Assembly: GCA_002382805.1 (NCBI GenBank) | Contig: DGAD01000033.1 | Span: 78,966 to 142,965, forward strand | DNA: 64,000 nucleotides | From: Clostridiales bacterium UBA4039 | Lineage (GTDB): Bacteria; Bacillota; Clostridia; Lachnospirales; Vallitaleaceae | Direction: 5' to 3' | Position numbers and translations under genes: made by a program | In this document: piece after piece, positions 8,185-17,522 of the stretch | Numbering within the stretch: position 1 is the stretch's first letter | How the letters are laid out: each line of letters begins with the position of its first letter | Notes under the pieces: generated by a model | Seen by the model: only the letters and a program-made list of their open reading frames with translations | The model's database searches: none | Told to the model about the DNA's origin: nothing

Positions 8185-9081
8185 ATGATGAAAAAACTAA
8201 AGTATCATTTAATGGATGATCAAAAAAAACTTATTGTATTTGTAGCCATGTCGGGACTCATCGTTTTTAATATAATCTTTTTCTTTGTTCCTTTGGGATA
8301 TGGTATTGTCGGAAGTTTTAGCAATTGGAATCCGTTACAAAAAACGATGGAGTTTACAGGGATTGATAACTATATTGAAATTATTCAATCAAGTTTATTT
8401 AGAATATCTCTGAAAAACACATTTATCTTTAGCGGCTCGCTTATTGTTCTACGTACAGGGTTAGGACTTGTCATTGCGGCAGGTTTGTATTCGTTAAAAC
8501 GGCACGATGGCATTCTTCGAAGTTTATATTTTTTGCCGGTAATTATGCCGATTGTAGCAGTTTCGATGGTCTGGGAATGGGTCTATCATCCGCGTGTAGG
8601 ACTTTTAAATATGCTACTTGCAGCGTTTGGATTTGCAGGTAAAAACTGGTTAATGGATAAAACATTAGCGATGCCTGCAGTAATTGTAATGACCGCCTGG
8701 AAAGATATTGGTTATGCAGTCGTAATATTTATGGCAGCACTAATGAATATTCCTAGGAACTTATATGAGGCAGCAAGTATTGATGGGGCAAATCAATATA
8801 AGAGTTTTCGCCATATTACAGTTCCAATGTTAAAGCCAACCATTATTTTTATTGTGATTACATCGCTGATTTCCTACTTTCAATCTTTTGTACAGATTTT
8901 TGTGATGACAGAAGGAGGACCAGGAACAGCAACATATGTTATATCGTATATGATTTATAATGAAGCTTTTGAAAATTATCGTTTTGGTTATGCCTCTGCG
9001 CTTTCGGTGATTTTATTTATCATTATCCTTATTATTACGGTTATTCAATTAAAGGTATTGTCAAGAGGTGGTGAATCATGA
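8185..9081 (+). CDS. ABC sugar permease, MalF type
   Basis: Inner-membrane subunit of the sugar importer, 298 aa with six membrane helices. The cytoplasmic EAA loop that docks the ATPase is clear: EAASIDGANQYKSFRHITVP at about 195-214. Two tandem ATG codons (8185, 8188) are both possible starts. Its end overlaps the next permease by 4 bp (ATGA), so the two subunits are translationally coupled into a heterodimer. Confidence 0.93.
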   Translation: MMKKLKYHLMDDQKKLIVFVAMSGLIVFNIIFFFVPLGYGIVGSFSNWNPLQKTMEFTGIDNYIEIIQSSLFRISLKNTFIFSGSLIVLRTGLGLVIAAGLYSLKRHDGILRSLYFLPVIMPIVAVSMVWEWVYHPRVGLLNMLLAAFGFAGKNWLMDKTLAMPAVIVMTAWKDIGYAVVIFMAALMNIPRNLYEAASIDGANQYKSFRHITVPMLKPTIIFIVITSLISYFQSFVQIFVMTEGGPGTATYVISYMIYNEAFENYRFGYASALSVILFIIILIITVIQLKVLSRGGES

Positions 9082-9902
9082 AGATAGAAAAGATTGGTGG
9101 AGTTTTACTTAAAGTTTGTTTAGTAATTGGTGGATTGATTATGTTTCTTCCGTTTTTTTGGCTTATGTTGTCAACCTTTAAGACAAGCCGAGAAATCACC
9201 TCGGTACCGACAACTTTTTTCCCAAGAGGATGGACGATTGAAAACTATGTGGATATATTTAAGAGCTTTAACATCGCAAGATATTTTCTCAATTCTGTAT
9301 TTTTGGCGACAGTAAAAACGGCAATCGGGATTTATACAAGCTTGTTATGTGGATATGTGTTAGCAAAATTTGAATTTAAGGGGAAAAAGCTTATTTTTTC
9401 AATGATTCTATTTACCATGATGGTGCCATATTTAATTATGGTGATTCCTCTTTATCAAATGATTAATACAGTAAACTTAATTGACTCATATTGGGCAATT
9501 ATTTTACCGACGCTTTATTCGTCATTTGGAATATTTATGATGAAACAGTATATGGCAAGTGGTATTCCTAATGAGCTTATTGATGCCGCACGCATAGATG
9601 GAGCGAGAGAATTTACCATCTTTCATAAAATTGCCGTTCCATTATCCGTGAATATGATATCGGCATTATCTATCTTTTTATTTTTATGGAACTGGGAAGA
9701 TTTCTTGTGGCCATATCTTGTATTAAACACAAAAGACAAGATGCCTTTAGCTGTAGCCCTAAACATGTTTAGCGGACAAAATACGGTCAACTATGGTGGA
9801 TTGTTTGCAGCGGCTGCAGTGACAATATTGCCGGTGCTAATCATATACTTGTTTTTCCAAAAGCGCTTTGTTGAAGGTGTATCGATGTCAGGAATAAAAT
9901 AA
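9078..9902 (+). CDS. ABC sugar permease, MalG type
   Basis: Second membrane subunit of the importer, 274 aa, six helices, with the EAA loop LIDAARIDGAREFTIFHKIA near residue 170-190. Starts inside the stop of the MalF-type gene. Together with the lipoprotein at 6823 it forms a carbohydrate uptake (CUT1) system, whose substrate should match the GH2 and GH65 enzymes that follow. Confidence 0.93.
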   Translation: MKIEKIGGVLLKVCLVIGGLIMFLPFFWLMLSTFKTSREITSVPTTFFPRGWTIENYVDIFKSFNIARYFLNSVFLATVKTAIGIYTSLLCGYVLAKFEFKGKKLIFSMILFTMMVPYLIMVIPLYQMINTVNLIDSYWAIILPTLYSSFGIFMMKQYMASGIPNELIDAARIDGAREFTIFHKIAVPLSVNMISALSIFLFLWNWEDFLWPYLVLNTKDKMPLAVALNMFSGQNTVNYGGLFAAAAVTILPVLIIYLFFQKRFVEGVSMSGIK

Positions 9903-9945
9903 TAAAATGGATTAAGAATATATAGAGAGATATAAGGTGAATGTA

Positions 9946-12900
9946 ATGCAAGGAATAAATATATTGAATATCAATGATTTTGATTGGAATAATTATAATG
10001 TTTTAGCGAAAAACCGCAAAGCAAGTCGGACCCATTTTTATTCATATGACAGTGAAGAAAGTGCGCTAACCTATGATAAAAATCAATCCAAGCATATCAC
10101 AATGCTAAATGGAACATGGGACTTTAAGTGGTTTGAATCGCCGCTACTGGTTGATATGGAGCACCTAGCAGATATTAAGGACTATACAACCATTGAAGTA
10201 CCCAAAAACTGGCAGTTTGAAGGGCATGGAAAGTTTGTATATACGGATATGTGGTATGATTTTCCTGTTGATGTTCCTTATGTTCCGGTCAATAACAATG
10301 AGACAGGCGTTTACCATAAGACATTTAAGCTAGAGCAAGAAGTAGATTCCATTGCCATTCGATTCGAAGGCGTTGAAAGCGCATTTCATTTATATGTCAA
10401 CGGTAAATGTATCGGATATTCTCAGGGAAGTCGTTACCCCAGTGAATTTGACATCACAAAAGCTGTGCACAAAGGCAATAACCAGATACATGTTGTTGTA
10501 TATCAATATTGTGATGGGTCATATCTAGAGGCTCAAGATATGTGGTGGCTTGGAGGCATTATTCGAGATGTGTATTTGATTAAACGGCAAAACCTTTCCA
10601 TAGAAAACCTTGTGTTGGATCCGGATTTTGAGAGTCAAGCACAGGTAGGATACTTAAATACGGACATCCAATTAAGTGGAGAAGGACAAGTTGATCTTAA
10701 AGTCTATGATGGGAAGAAGCTACTGACTCATCAGGAAGCTATCGCTTTAAATGGACAGATTGCTCTTGAAGGGGTTATGCCTTGGACCGCGGAAACACCA
10801 AAGTTATATACATTGATTTTTACGTTGAAAGATGCCCAAGGAAAAGTGATGGAAGTCGTTCCTCAACGTATTGGATTTCGACATATTGAAATTGATCAAG
10901 GTGTGTTAAAAATTAATGGAAAAAGAGTGTTGCTCAAAGGAATTAATCGCCATGAATATTCGGCAAAGACGGGAAGAGCTATAACGTATGAAGAGACAAA
11001 ACGAGAGCTTCAACTTATTAAAGACAATCATATGAATGCGATACGAACGTCACATTATCCCAACAATCCTTTTTTCTACGATTTATGCAATGCACTGGGG
11101 ATTTATGTTATTGATGAAGCGGACCTTGAGAGTCATGGTCTTGAAGTTGTGGAGACAGATACACTTATGTGTGATGACAAAACCTATGAGACACTTTATG
11201 TTGATCGGATTGAACGAATGGTCGAACGAGATCGAAATCATGCATGTGTTGTTATGTGGTCACTGGGCAATGAATCCGCATACGGTGTGAATTTTAATGC
11301 GATGTATCAGTGGTGCAAGCGACATGAACCGTCTAGACCCATACACTACGAAAGTGATGCACATAATGCATCGGTAGATGTATCAAGTACCATGTATTCA
11401 AGTGTAGGAAAGCTTTATGAAATAGATACACAAGAAATTCAAATGCCGCATGTTTTGTGTGAATTTGGTCATGCTATGGGCAATGGTCCGGGAAGTCTTA
11501 AGGAATATGTGGAACTGATTGAACAATCCAAGCGAATACAGGGGATGTTTATTTGGGAATTTAAGGACCAAGCGGTTTACTCGAAAGATGCACAAGGAAA
11601 AGAAAGATTCTTGTTTGGTGGAGAATTTGGAGAAGATTTTCATAATGGAAACTTTTGCATGGACGGGATGATAATGGCGAATAACCAAGCGACACCGTCC
11701 CTAGGAGAATATGCAAAATTAATTGAAAATATTCATATTCAACAATGGGACATTGGCGAGGGCAAGCTTAGGGTAAAAAACCGATTTGACTTTATGGATA
11801 CTTCCATGGTGGATGTGACATATACTTTGCGTTATAATCAACAGGTCATCACTTCTGTTACACAGCCGATGCCGGTAATCAAACCTCATCAGATAAGTCA
11901 TATGCAGATTCCAACGAATGTGTTAAATATTGATGCCATGCAATGGTGCTATCTTGAGGTAAAATTTGAATTTAGAGAGCCAATCGAAGGATGGGAAGAA
12001 ACCTATGTCCCTGGATATGATGTTAAGTTATTGCATGAACCGGTACAAGAACCGATTAACATCAGTGCACAGCTTAGGGTCAATGAAAGTGGAAAAGATA
12101 TTACTATTCACGGAGAAAACTTTGAACTAAGTATCTCAAAACGTGATGGATACATTTTTGATTATCATGTGCAAGGGCTCAAGTTCTTTGATCAAGGTCC
12201 AAGTGTTAATTTTTTCAGAGCGTATACGGATAATGATGTCAAAAACGAAGAAAATTGGCAGGCAATGCATTTACATGCGATGACGATGAATGTCTATAAC
12301 ATGCGATATAGTGTGCTAGAGCATGAGGTAATTGTTCATGTTCAAGGACGTGTAGGAGCTAGAGGACTTAACTGGGGATGTGATACGAAACTTACATACC
12401 ATATTTCCCAGGATGGATATATCCAGTTGCAATGGAGCGGTGAATTTAGTGGAAAAGCACCCAAACATTTGCCAAAGATTGGTCTGCAAATGCAGGTCCC
12501 TAAACGATATGAGCAAGTGACATACAATGGATACGGACCGCAAGAGTGCTATTGTGATAGCAAAGCAAATGCTTATGAAGGCATTCATTCGATGCACTAT
12601 TCAAAAATGAGTTTTCCCTATATGGTTCCACAGGAAAATGGGAATCGTACAGGCGTAAGATGGGCGTCCTTGGCAAATCAACAGGGAGGCATCCAGTTTG
12701 GAAGTCACCAGATGGATTTTAGTGTGCGTGATGTTTTAGATCAAGAATTGCATCAGACGATGCATCAAGTTGATTTAAAGCATGCCCCAAATCTTATTGT
12801 TAATTGTGACTTAATCAACTCCGGCTTAGGAAGTCAAAGCTGTGGACCGGATCGTATGCAACAATATAAGGCCCTTACACGTGACTTTGAGTTTGAGTTG

Positions 12901-12990
12901 TATATCAAGCCTTTTGTCAATAATGCATCAGACACTATCGATGAAATAACACGTGCAAATAAATTATTAGCGTATAAGATTGTTAAATAG
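9946..12990 (+). CDS. GH2 beta-galactosidase (LacZ-type)
   Basis: Hydrolyses terminal beta-galactosides in the cytoplasm; no signal peptide. The five-domain LacZ plan is visible: jelly-roll with LNGTWDFKWF, VPKNWQFEGHG and DGSYLEAQDMWWLGGI, Ig-like domains, TIM barrel with the acid/base Glu in SLGNES (E443) and the nucleophile in CEFGHAMGNG (E506), then the Bgal small-chain domain. Length of 1014 aa matches E. coli LacZ (1023). ATG 9946 follows AAGGTGA at 5 nt and is preferred to an in-frame GTG at 9937. The linkage actually cut may not be lactose; operon context with GH65 suggests a mixed galactosyl/glucosyl substrate. Confidence 0.94.
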   Translation: MQGINILNINDFDWNNYNVLAKNRKASRTHFYSYDSEESALTYDKNQSKHITMLNGTWDFKWFESPLLVDMEHLADIKDYTTIEVPKNWQFEGHGKFVYTDMWYDFPVDVPYVPVNNNETGVYHKTFKLEQEVDSIAIRFEGVESAFHLYVNGKCIGYSQGSRYPSEFDITKAVHKGNNQIHVVVYQYCDGSYLEAQDMWWLGGIIRDVYLIKRQNLSIENLVLDPDFESQAQVGYLNTDIQLSGEGQVDLKVYDGKKLLTHQEAIALNGQIALEGVMPWTAETPKLYTLIFTLKDAQGKVMEVVPQRIGFRHIEIDQGVLKINGKRVLLKGINRHEYSAKTGRAITYEETKRELQLIKDNHMNAIRTSHYPNNPFFYDLCNALGIYVIDEADLESHGLEVVETDTLMCDDKTYETLYVDRIERMVERDRNHACVVMWSLGNESAYGVNFNAMYQWCKRHEPSRPIHYESDAHNASVDVSSTMYSSVGKLYEIDTQEIQMPHVLCEFGHAMGNGPGSLKEYVELIEQSKRIQGMFIWEFKDQAVYSKDAQGKERFLFGGEFGEDFHNGNFCMDGMIMANNQATPSLGEYAKLIENIHIQQWDIGEGKLRVKNRFDFMDTSMVDVTYTLRYNQQVITSVTQPMPVIKPHQISHMQIPTNVLNIDAMQWCYLEVKFEFREPIEGWEETYVPGYDVKLLHEPVQEPINISAQLRVNESGKDITIHGENFELSISKRDGYIFDYHVQGLKFFDQGPSVNFFRAYTDNDVKNEENWQAMHLHAMTMNVYNMRYSVLEHEVIVHVQGRVGARGLNWGCDTKLTYHISQDGYIQLQWSGEFSGKAPKHLPKIGLQMQVPKRYEQVTYNGYGPQECYCDSKANAYEGIHSMHYSKMSFPYMVPQENGNRTGVRWASLANQQGGIQFGSHQMDFSVRDVLDQELHQTMHQVDLKHAPNLIVNCDLINSGLGSQSCGPDRMQQYKALTRDFEFELYIKPFVNNASDTIDEITRANKLLAYKIVK

Positions 12991-12999
12991 AGGTGAACT

Positions 13000-15321
13000 A
13001 TGTTAAAGCGGGATATGTTTTCAAAGGAAATTGCAGCGTATTTATCTAAGGATGAGTGGCTGGTCGTGGAAAGTACTTACGATGCACAAAAAAATCTGGC
13101 ATATGAATCAATTTTTGGACTTGCCAGCGGATATATGGGAAACAGGGCAAGTCATGAAGAAGCGGATGTGCGGCGAATGCTTCCGGCCAATTATGTTCAT
13201 GGCGTATTTGACAAATCTGAAGCTTTTCAGAGGGAATTATGTAATACCCCAGATTGGGCAAAGCTTAAGATGTCCTATCAATGTGATCCCATAGGCATTG
13301 AAAGTGGTAAAAAACTAGAAGACTATATTCGTGTTCTAGATATGAAAAAAGGATTCCTAGCAAAACATTATATTACAACGGCATATGATGGACGAAAGAC
13401 AAAAGTTGAGATAATCAAATTTTTAAGTCGCAGTCATAATAATGTAGGACTTTTTCGTATTTACTTGACACCATTAAATTATCAAGGTATCTTTGAATTT
13501 GAAAATATTATTGATGCCAGCGTGACCAATTTTATGGATTTTCCACGGTTTAGAGTCAAACACTTAGAGACGCTAGACATTATAGGGCTTGAAGAGTTAG
13601 GATGTGGAGTACTGAGCCAAACAAGAGACTTTAAGCTTCCAATAGCAACAACAGCAGCAGTAAAAGTTTTGGATATGTCAGGACAAGATATCCTAAAAAG
13701 TCGAAAATTTAGAAAATACGGTGAGTTAGCGTCTGAATTTTTGGATGTACACATCAAAGAAAATCAAACCATTATGATTGAAAAATATGCCAGCATACGT
13801 ACCGGGCGAGATAGCTATGCGGTTTTAGAAGATGCAACAACAGATTTGCGTCAAATCATGGAACGCGGATTTGAAAAAGAATTTATGGACCACCAGATAG
13901 CTTATGGGAAACTTTGGGAACAGGCAGATTTAATTATTCATGGAGACCCCAAAATGCAACATGCGCTCCGGTTTAATATTTTTCATTTGATGAGTACACC
14001 AAGTCTAAACGACACACGGACTAATATTGGAGCCAAACTGATTCATGGAGAAGAATATGGTGGGCACGCGTTTTGGGATACTGAACTTTTTATACTTCCC
14101 TTTTTCACCTATGTTTTTCCGGATATTGCGAAAAACCTAGTGACATACCGATACCATTTGTTGGATAAAGCCAGAGAAAATGCTGTAATGAATGGATATC
14201 AAGGGGCAAAATACCCTTGGGAATCTGCAGATACAGGCGATGAAGAATGTCCGGCTTGGACAGTCGAACCTGATGGAAGTTGTTATCGGTGCTATGTTGC
14301 TGATTATGAGCATCATGTAACAGCGGCAGTCGCTTTTGGCGTTGACCGATACTATCGTTTTACAAAAGATCAAGCCTTTCTAGAAGAAAAAGGGTTGGAG
14401 ATTATTGTTGAAACGGCGCGGTTTTGGATATCAAGACTTGAATATAATCATGAAAAAGATGTGTATGAAATCAATAAAGTAACAGGACCCGATGAGTGGC
14501 ATGAACCAGTGGACAATAACGCATACACGAATCATTTGGCAAAATGGAACATAAAAAAAGCATTGAGCTATTTAGAGCGGTATCAAGAACAGGCGCCGAA
14601 AGTTTATGATCGATTGCTTCAAAAAATCAAACTATCAGAAGCAGAATATAGACAATGGGAAGCTATGAGCGACAAGATATACTTAAACAATACCAGTGGT
14701 TTGATCGAACAATTCGAAGGATACTTTGACCTAAAGCATGCTGTCATTGAAGCGTATGATGCCAACAATATGCCCCTTTTACCAGCAGCATTAAAAGGAA
14801 TCAAACGTAGTGAGACGTGTATCTTAAAGCAGGCAGATGTTGTGATGCTTATGTTTTTACTGGAACATGATTTTGATCAGGCAACACAAAAAACCAATTA
14901 TGAATATTATGAACAACGAACACTGCACCGTTCATCTTTAAGTCCAAGCATACATTGTATGATGGGATTACGTGTAGGGCACAGACAACATGCATATGAA
15001 TACCTGGAAAGGTCCGCATATGTGGATTTATATAACAATCAAGGCAATACCCGTGAAGGTATCCATGCGGCATCAACAGGTGGAACATGGCAATCGGTGA
15101 CCCTTGGATATGGAGGTATGTCCGTTGACCGTGACAACATCCTTACATTTAACCCACGGCTTCCAAAACACTGGGAAGGCATTGAATTTTCCATAGTTTG
15201 GGAGGAGGTGCCGCTGAGCATAAAGATAACACATGAATCTGTTCAAGTGACGCCTAAGGTCAAGGGCAAACAGGTGCAAGTCAACATCAATGGAAAAATG
15301 ACAACAGTCGGAGAGGTTTAG
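13000..15321 (+). CDS. GH65 alpha-glucoside phosphorylase
   Basis: Inverting phosphorylase that splits an alpha-glucoside with phosphate into beta-glucose 1-phosphate and the remaining sugar. The GH65 (alpha/alpha)6 barrel signature GPDEWHEPVDNNAYTN contains the catalytic acid E499; HGEEYGGHAFWDTE and GTREGIHAAS-like motifs (here NTREGIHAASTGG) hold the phosphate site. Length of 773 aa is usual. Members of this family act on maltose, trehalose, kojibiose, nigerose and related sugars, and sequence alone does not let me choose. No beta-phosphoglucomutase gene is nearby, though its product would be needed. Cytoplasmic; 9 bp behind the GH2 gene. Confidence 0.92.
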   Translation: MLKRDMFSKEIAAYLSKDEWLVVESTYDAQKNLAYESIFGLASGYMGNRASHEEADVRRMLPANYVHGVFDKSEAFQRELCNTPDWAKLKMSYQCDPIGIESGKKLEDYIRVLDMKKGFLAKHYITTAYDGRKTKVEIIKFLSRSHNNVGLFRIYLTPLNYQGIFEFENIIDASVTNFMDFPRFRVKHLETLDIIGLEELGCGVLSQTRDFKLPIATTAAVKVLDMSGQDILKSRKFRKYGELASEFLDVHIKENQTIMIEKYASIRTGRDSYAVLEDATTDLRQIMERGFEKEFMDHQIAYGKLWEQADLIIHGDPKMQHALRFNIFHLMSTPSLNDTRTNIGAKLIHGEEYGGHAFWDTELFILPFFTYVFPDIAKNLVTYRYHLLDKARENAVMNGYQGAKYPWESADTGDEECPAWTVEPDGSCYRCYVADYEHHVTAAVAFGVDRYYRFTKDQAFLEEKGLEIIVETARFWISRLEYNHEKDVYEINKVTGPDEWHEPVDNNAYTNHLAKWNIKKALSYLERYQEQAPKVYDRLLQKIKLSEAEYRQWEAMSDKIYLNNTSGLIEQFEGYFDLKHAVIEAYDANNMPLLPAALKGIKRSETCILKQADVVMLMFLLEHDFDQATQKTNYEYYEQRTLHRSSLSPSIHCMMGLRVGHRQHAYEYLERSAYVDLYNNQGNTREGIHAASTGGTWQSVTLGYGGMSVDRDNILTFNPRLPKHWEGIEFSIVWEEVPLSIKITHESVQVTPKVKGKQVQVNINGKMTTVGEV

Positions 15322-16218
15322 ATGAAAAAAATGATAAGTAAGGCGGACCTAATGTTGCTTCTTGTAGCAATTATCTGGGGAAGCGGATTTATTGCAACAG
15401 AATATGCGATTAATGCAAATATGCAACCGATGCTGATTATGGCATTTCGATTTCCTATTGCTAGCATTGCGCTACTTATAGGTATGCGTGGACGAATAAA
15501 GACAATCAAGAAAAAAGAGTGGATTCGTGGTGGGATTGCAGGTGTCATCTTGTTTTTTGCCTTTTATTTTCAGACCATCGGTCAAAGCATGACAACAGTA
15601 TCTAACAGCGCGTTTATTACAGCGACGAATGTAGTCATTGTTCCGTTTATTGTCTGGGGGCTTACAAGGAAAAAACCTCAGATAAAAACGGTGATCTTGG
15701 CAATAGTGACGTTCTTAGGTGTGGCTGTTCTTACGGTTTCGCCGGAAGGCAAGTTGGCTTTAAATATAGGAGATGCTTATGTTATGGCCTGTGCAATACT
15801 CTTTGCCCTTCATATTGCATATTTAGGGATTGCTGTTCGTGAAAGTAAGGCAATGACCATTGCATTTATACAGATTACAGTAGCAGGTGGCTTTTCCTTG
15901 ATTGGATTAGTATTTCAAAGTCCCCAGACATTTACCCAAGTAGATTATGCTATGGGACTGCCAGCTGTCATTTACCTCGGTCTTTTTAGCACTTGCCTAT
16001 GTTATTTTTTACAGACAAGTGCACAAAAACAGACGACGGCTTCAAAGGCGGGCATCATCATGTCGATGGAAAGCCTTTTTGGTACATTATTCTCTATTGC
16101 TTTTGGATTGGAACTATTAACAGGCAAGGTGGTTATCGGTGGGATGATTATCTTAACGGCAGTCATCTTAACAGAAGTTAAACTTAATAATAATGTAAAA
16201 CAAGTACAAGAGGTGTAA
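15322..16218 (+). CDS. DMT-superfamily (EamA) transporter
   Basis: A 298-residue membrane protein with ten predicted helices in two EamA repeats; GSGFIATEYAI and the inner FITATNVVIVPF are typical. Such carriers export or exchange small metabolites. Its ATG follows the TAG of the GH65 gene without a gap, so it belongs to the sugar operon. A role in exporting an unused sugar or by-product of the pathway is plausible but unproven. Confidence 0.88.
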   Translation: MKKMISKADLMLLLVAIIWGSGFIATEYAINANMQPMLIMAFRFPIASIALLIGMRGRIKTIKKKEWIRGGIAGVILFFAFYFQTIGQSMTTVSNSAFITATNVVIVPFIVWGLTRKKPQIKTVILAIVTFLGVAVLTVSPEGKLALNIGDAYVMACAILFALHIAYLGIAVRESKAMTIAFIQITVAGGFSLIGLVFQSPQTFTQVDYAMGLPAVIYLGLFSTCLCYFLQTSAQKQTTASKAGIIMSMESLFGTLFSIAFGLELLTGKVVIGGMIILTAVILTEVKLNNNVKQVQEV

Positions 16219-16219
16219 A

Positions 16220-17140
16220 GTGAATAATCGAACAGAGTTTTCATTTGACGAATTATGCCCATTTATTCGTGAAGCAGGACTTCAACACAGAGATGCTTGG
16301 CGAAATAGGACGCGACGAATTTATGATCATCAGTTTATGTATTGCTTTAAAGGGACAGCCAATGCAATCATTGGCAAAGAGCAATACAAGATAAAAAAAG
16401 GGGATCTCATTATTTTTACGCCCAATACACCCCATCAACTGTGGTTTGATGAGGATACATCGGGAGAATTTTATTGGTTCCACTGTGACTTTTTTTATTA
16501 TGATGATAAGGACTGGATTTATGACTATTATCAAAATGCAGAGACGTATATTATGCTTTTTGGACATCACCTGGTTCATAGAGAACATATTAGGGCCAAT
16601 CCGATCTTTAATGGGGGATATCAATTGCCAAAATATCTTCAGGTTCCCCAAGTCAATGAAATCGAATATCTGTTTAGAAAAATCGTTAAGGCGTATGTGA
16701 ACCAAGAGCCTTACTGGCAGATTAATGCCAAGATATATTTTTTGGATATCATGAAGCAAATTTTAAGTTTGACGAATGTAAGTCCTCTTGAAAATGAACA
16801 TTATGTTAGCGCCACAATGAAAAATTATATGCATCATAATTATTATCAGAAGCTTACAGCAGATGAGATTTGTCGCGATACCGGATTGAATACAGAATAT
16901 GCTTATCGATTATTTAGAAAAGAGACAGGGCAGAAGGTGACGGATTATTTGAATCGTTATCGGATTCAACAGGCGAAAAAGCTGTTTTTGGAAATGGATC
17001 TTAATTTAATTGACATCTCAGAAATGGTAGGATTCAATAATGAAAATTACTTTTCGAGTGTGTTTAAAAAGTATGAAGGGAAAACACCTGCCAAATCGCG
17101 AGAAGATATATTTGCCGTTTTTAATGATCTAAACGCATAA
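16220..17140 (+). CDS. AraC-family sugar-responsive regulator
   Basis: 306 residues from a GTG start after AGAGGTG. The N-terminal cupin (KGTANAIIGKEQYKIKKGDL, FTPNTPHQLWF) would bind the inducer; the C-terminal ~100 residues hold two helix-turn-helix units (LTADEICRDTGLNTEYAYRL; LIDISEMVGFNNENYFSSVF). Last gene of the sugar operon, one base behind the transporter gene, and so probably the pathway's own activator. Cells would make it together with the enzymes, a positive feedback loop. Confidence 0.92.
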   Translation: MNNRTEFSFDELCPFIREAGLQHRDAWRNRTRRIYDHQFMYCFKGTANAIIGKEQYKIKKGDLIIFTPNTPHQLWFDEDTSGEFYWFHCDFFYYDDKDWIYDYYQNAETYIMLFGHHLVHREHIRANPIFNGGYQLPKYLQVPQVNEIEYLFRKIVKAYVNQEPYWQINAKIYFLDIMKQILSLTNVSPLENEHYVSATMKNYMHHNYYQKLTADEICRDTGLNTEYAYRLFRKETGQKVTDYLNRYRIQQAKKLFLEMDLNLIDISEMVGFNNENYFSSVFKKYEGKTPAKSREDIFAVFNDLNA

Positions 17141-17149
17141 AACAAGGAA

Positions 17150-17166
17150 TTGATAATCGTTCTCAA
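17150..17166. promoter_or_regulatory. Fur-like box
   Basis: TTGATAATCGTTCTCAA: seven-base arms with one mismatch around three bases. It covers the -35 box of the promoter below, so bound repressor would block polymerase. It resembles the Fur 7-1-7 consensus (TGATAATnATTATCA) at 12 of 14 positions. Confidence 0.55.
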
Positions 17167-17178
17167 ATGATGTATAAT
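17150..17178 (+). promoter_or_regulatory. Strong SigA promoter of the 49-aa gene
   Basis: TTGATA (17150-17155), 17-bp spacer, perfect TATAAT (17173-17178). Layout identical to the promoter at 50087. Confidence 0.75.
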
Positions 17179-17219
17179 ATAGGTAGAATATAATTGATGA
17201 GCGATAAGGAAGTGATCAT

Positions 17220-17369
17220 ATGTTAGGAAAGTTCGCATATACATGGCGAAAATTTTTAGAACACCTTGCAAAAAAGACGGAAACTGTTTTTGGTGAAGGT
17301 GATATAACCTATCATCGCATCAATGACCTTGACTTACATTCTGTAGAAAATCCGCGTAAATCGGTTTAG
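17220..17369 (+). CDS. Small 49-aa protein behind a Fur-like promoter
   Basis: ATG 17220 follows AAGGAAG at good spacing and the frame closes at TAG 17367-17369. The protein begins MLGKFAYTWRKFLEHLAKK and continues with a TVFGEGD stretch. The layout (W...FL..LAK.....FG) recalls the tiny clostridial 'LDCC motif' putative metal-binding proteins, but the Cys pair is absent here and YHRIN stands in its place. This similarity is from memory and weak. Consensus promoter, ribosome site and terminator make it a genuine gene; the Fur-like box suggests expression under low iron. Function unknown. Confidence 0.7.
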   Translation: MLGKFAYTWRKFLEHLAKKTETVFGEGDITYHRINDLDLHSVENPRKSV

Positions 17370-17381
17370 GACGATAAATAA

Positions 17382-17416
17382 AAGGGAGCTGTCATTTAAT
17401 TGGCAGCTCCTTTTTC
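17382..17416 (+). terminator. Rho-independent terminator
   Basis: GGGAGCTGTCA and TGGCAGCTCC pair around TTTAAT and are followed by TTTTTCTT. Ends the 49-aa gene's message. Confidence 0.9.
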
Positions 17417-17449
17417 TTATCGGTGTCTACTGTGTTTTAAGAGTTTATG

Positions 17450-17478
17450 TTGCTGTGAAGGGGAAAATGACCTATAAT
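17450..17478 (+). promoter_or_regulatory. Promoter of the CorC/HlyC gene
   Basis: TTGCTG (17450-17455), 17-bp spacer, TATAAT (17473-17478). Confidence 0.6.
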
Positions 17479-17522
17479 TGAAGTAGGTATTTAATTTTTT
17501 TGATAGACAAGAGAGGGATATG

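Noticed and set aside
16253..16759. 168-codon open frame antisense to the AraC gene
   Set aside because: Fully covered by an intact AraC gene on the other strand; no start signal or family likeness.
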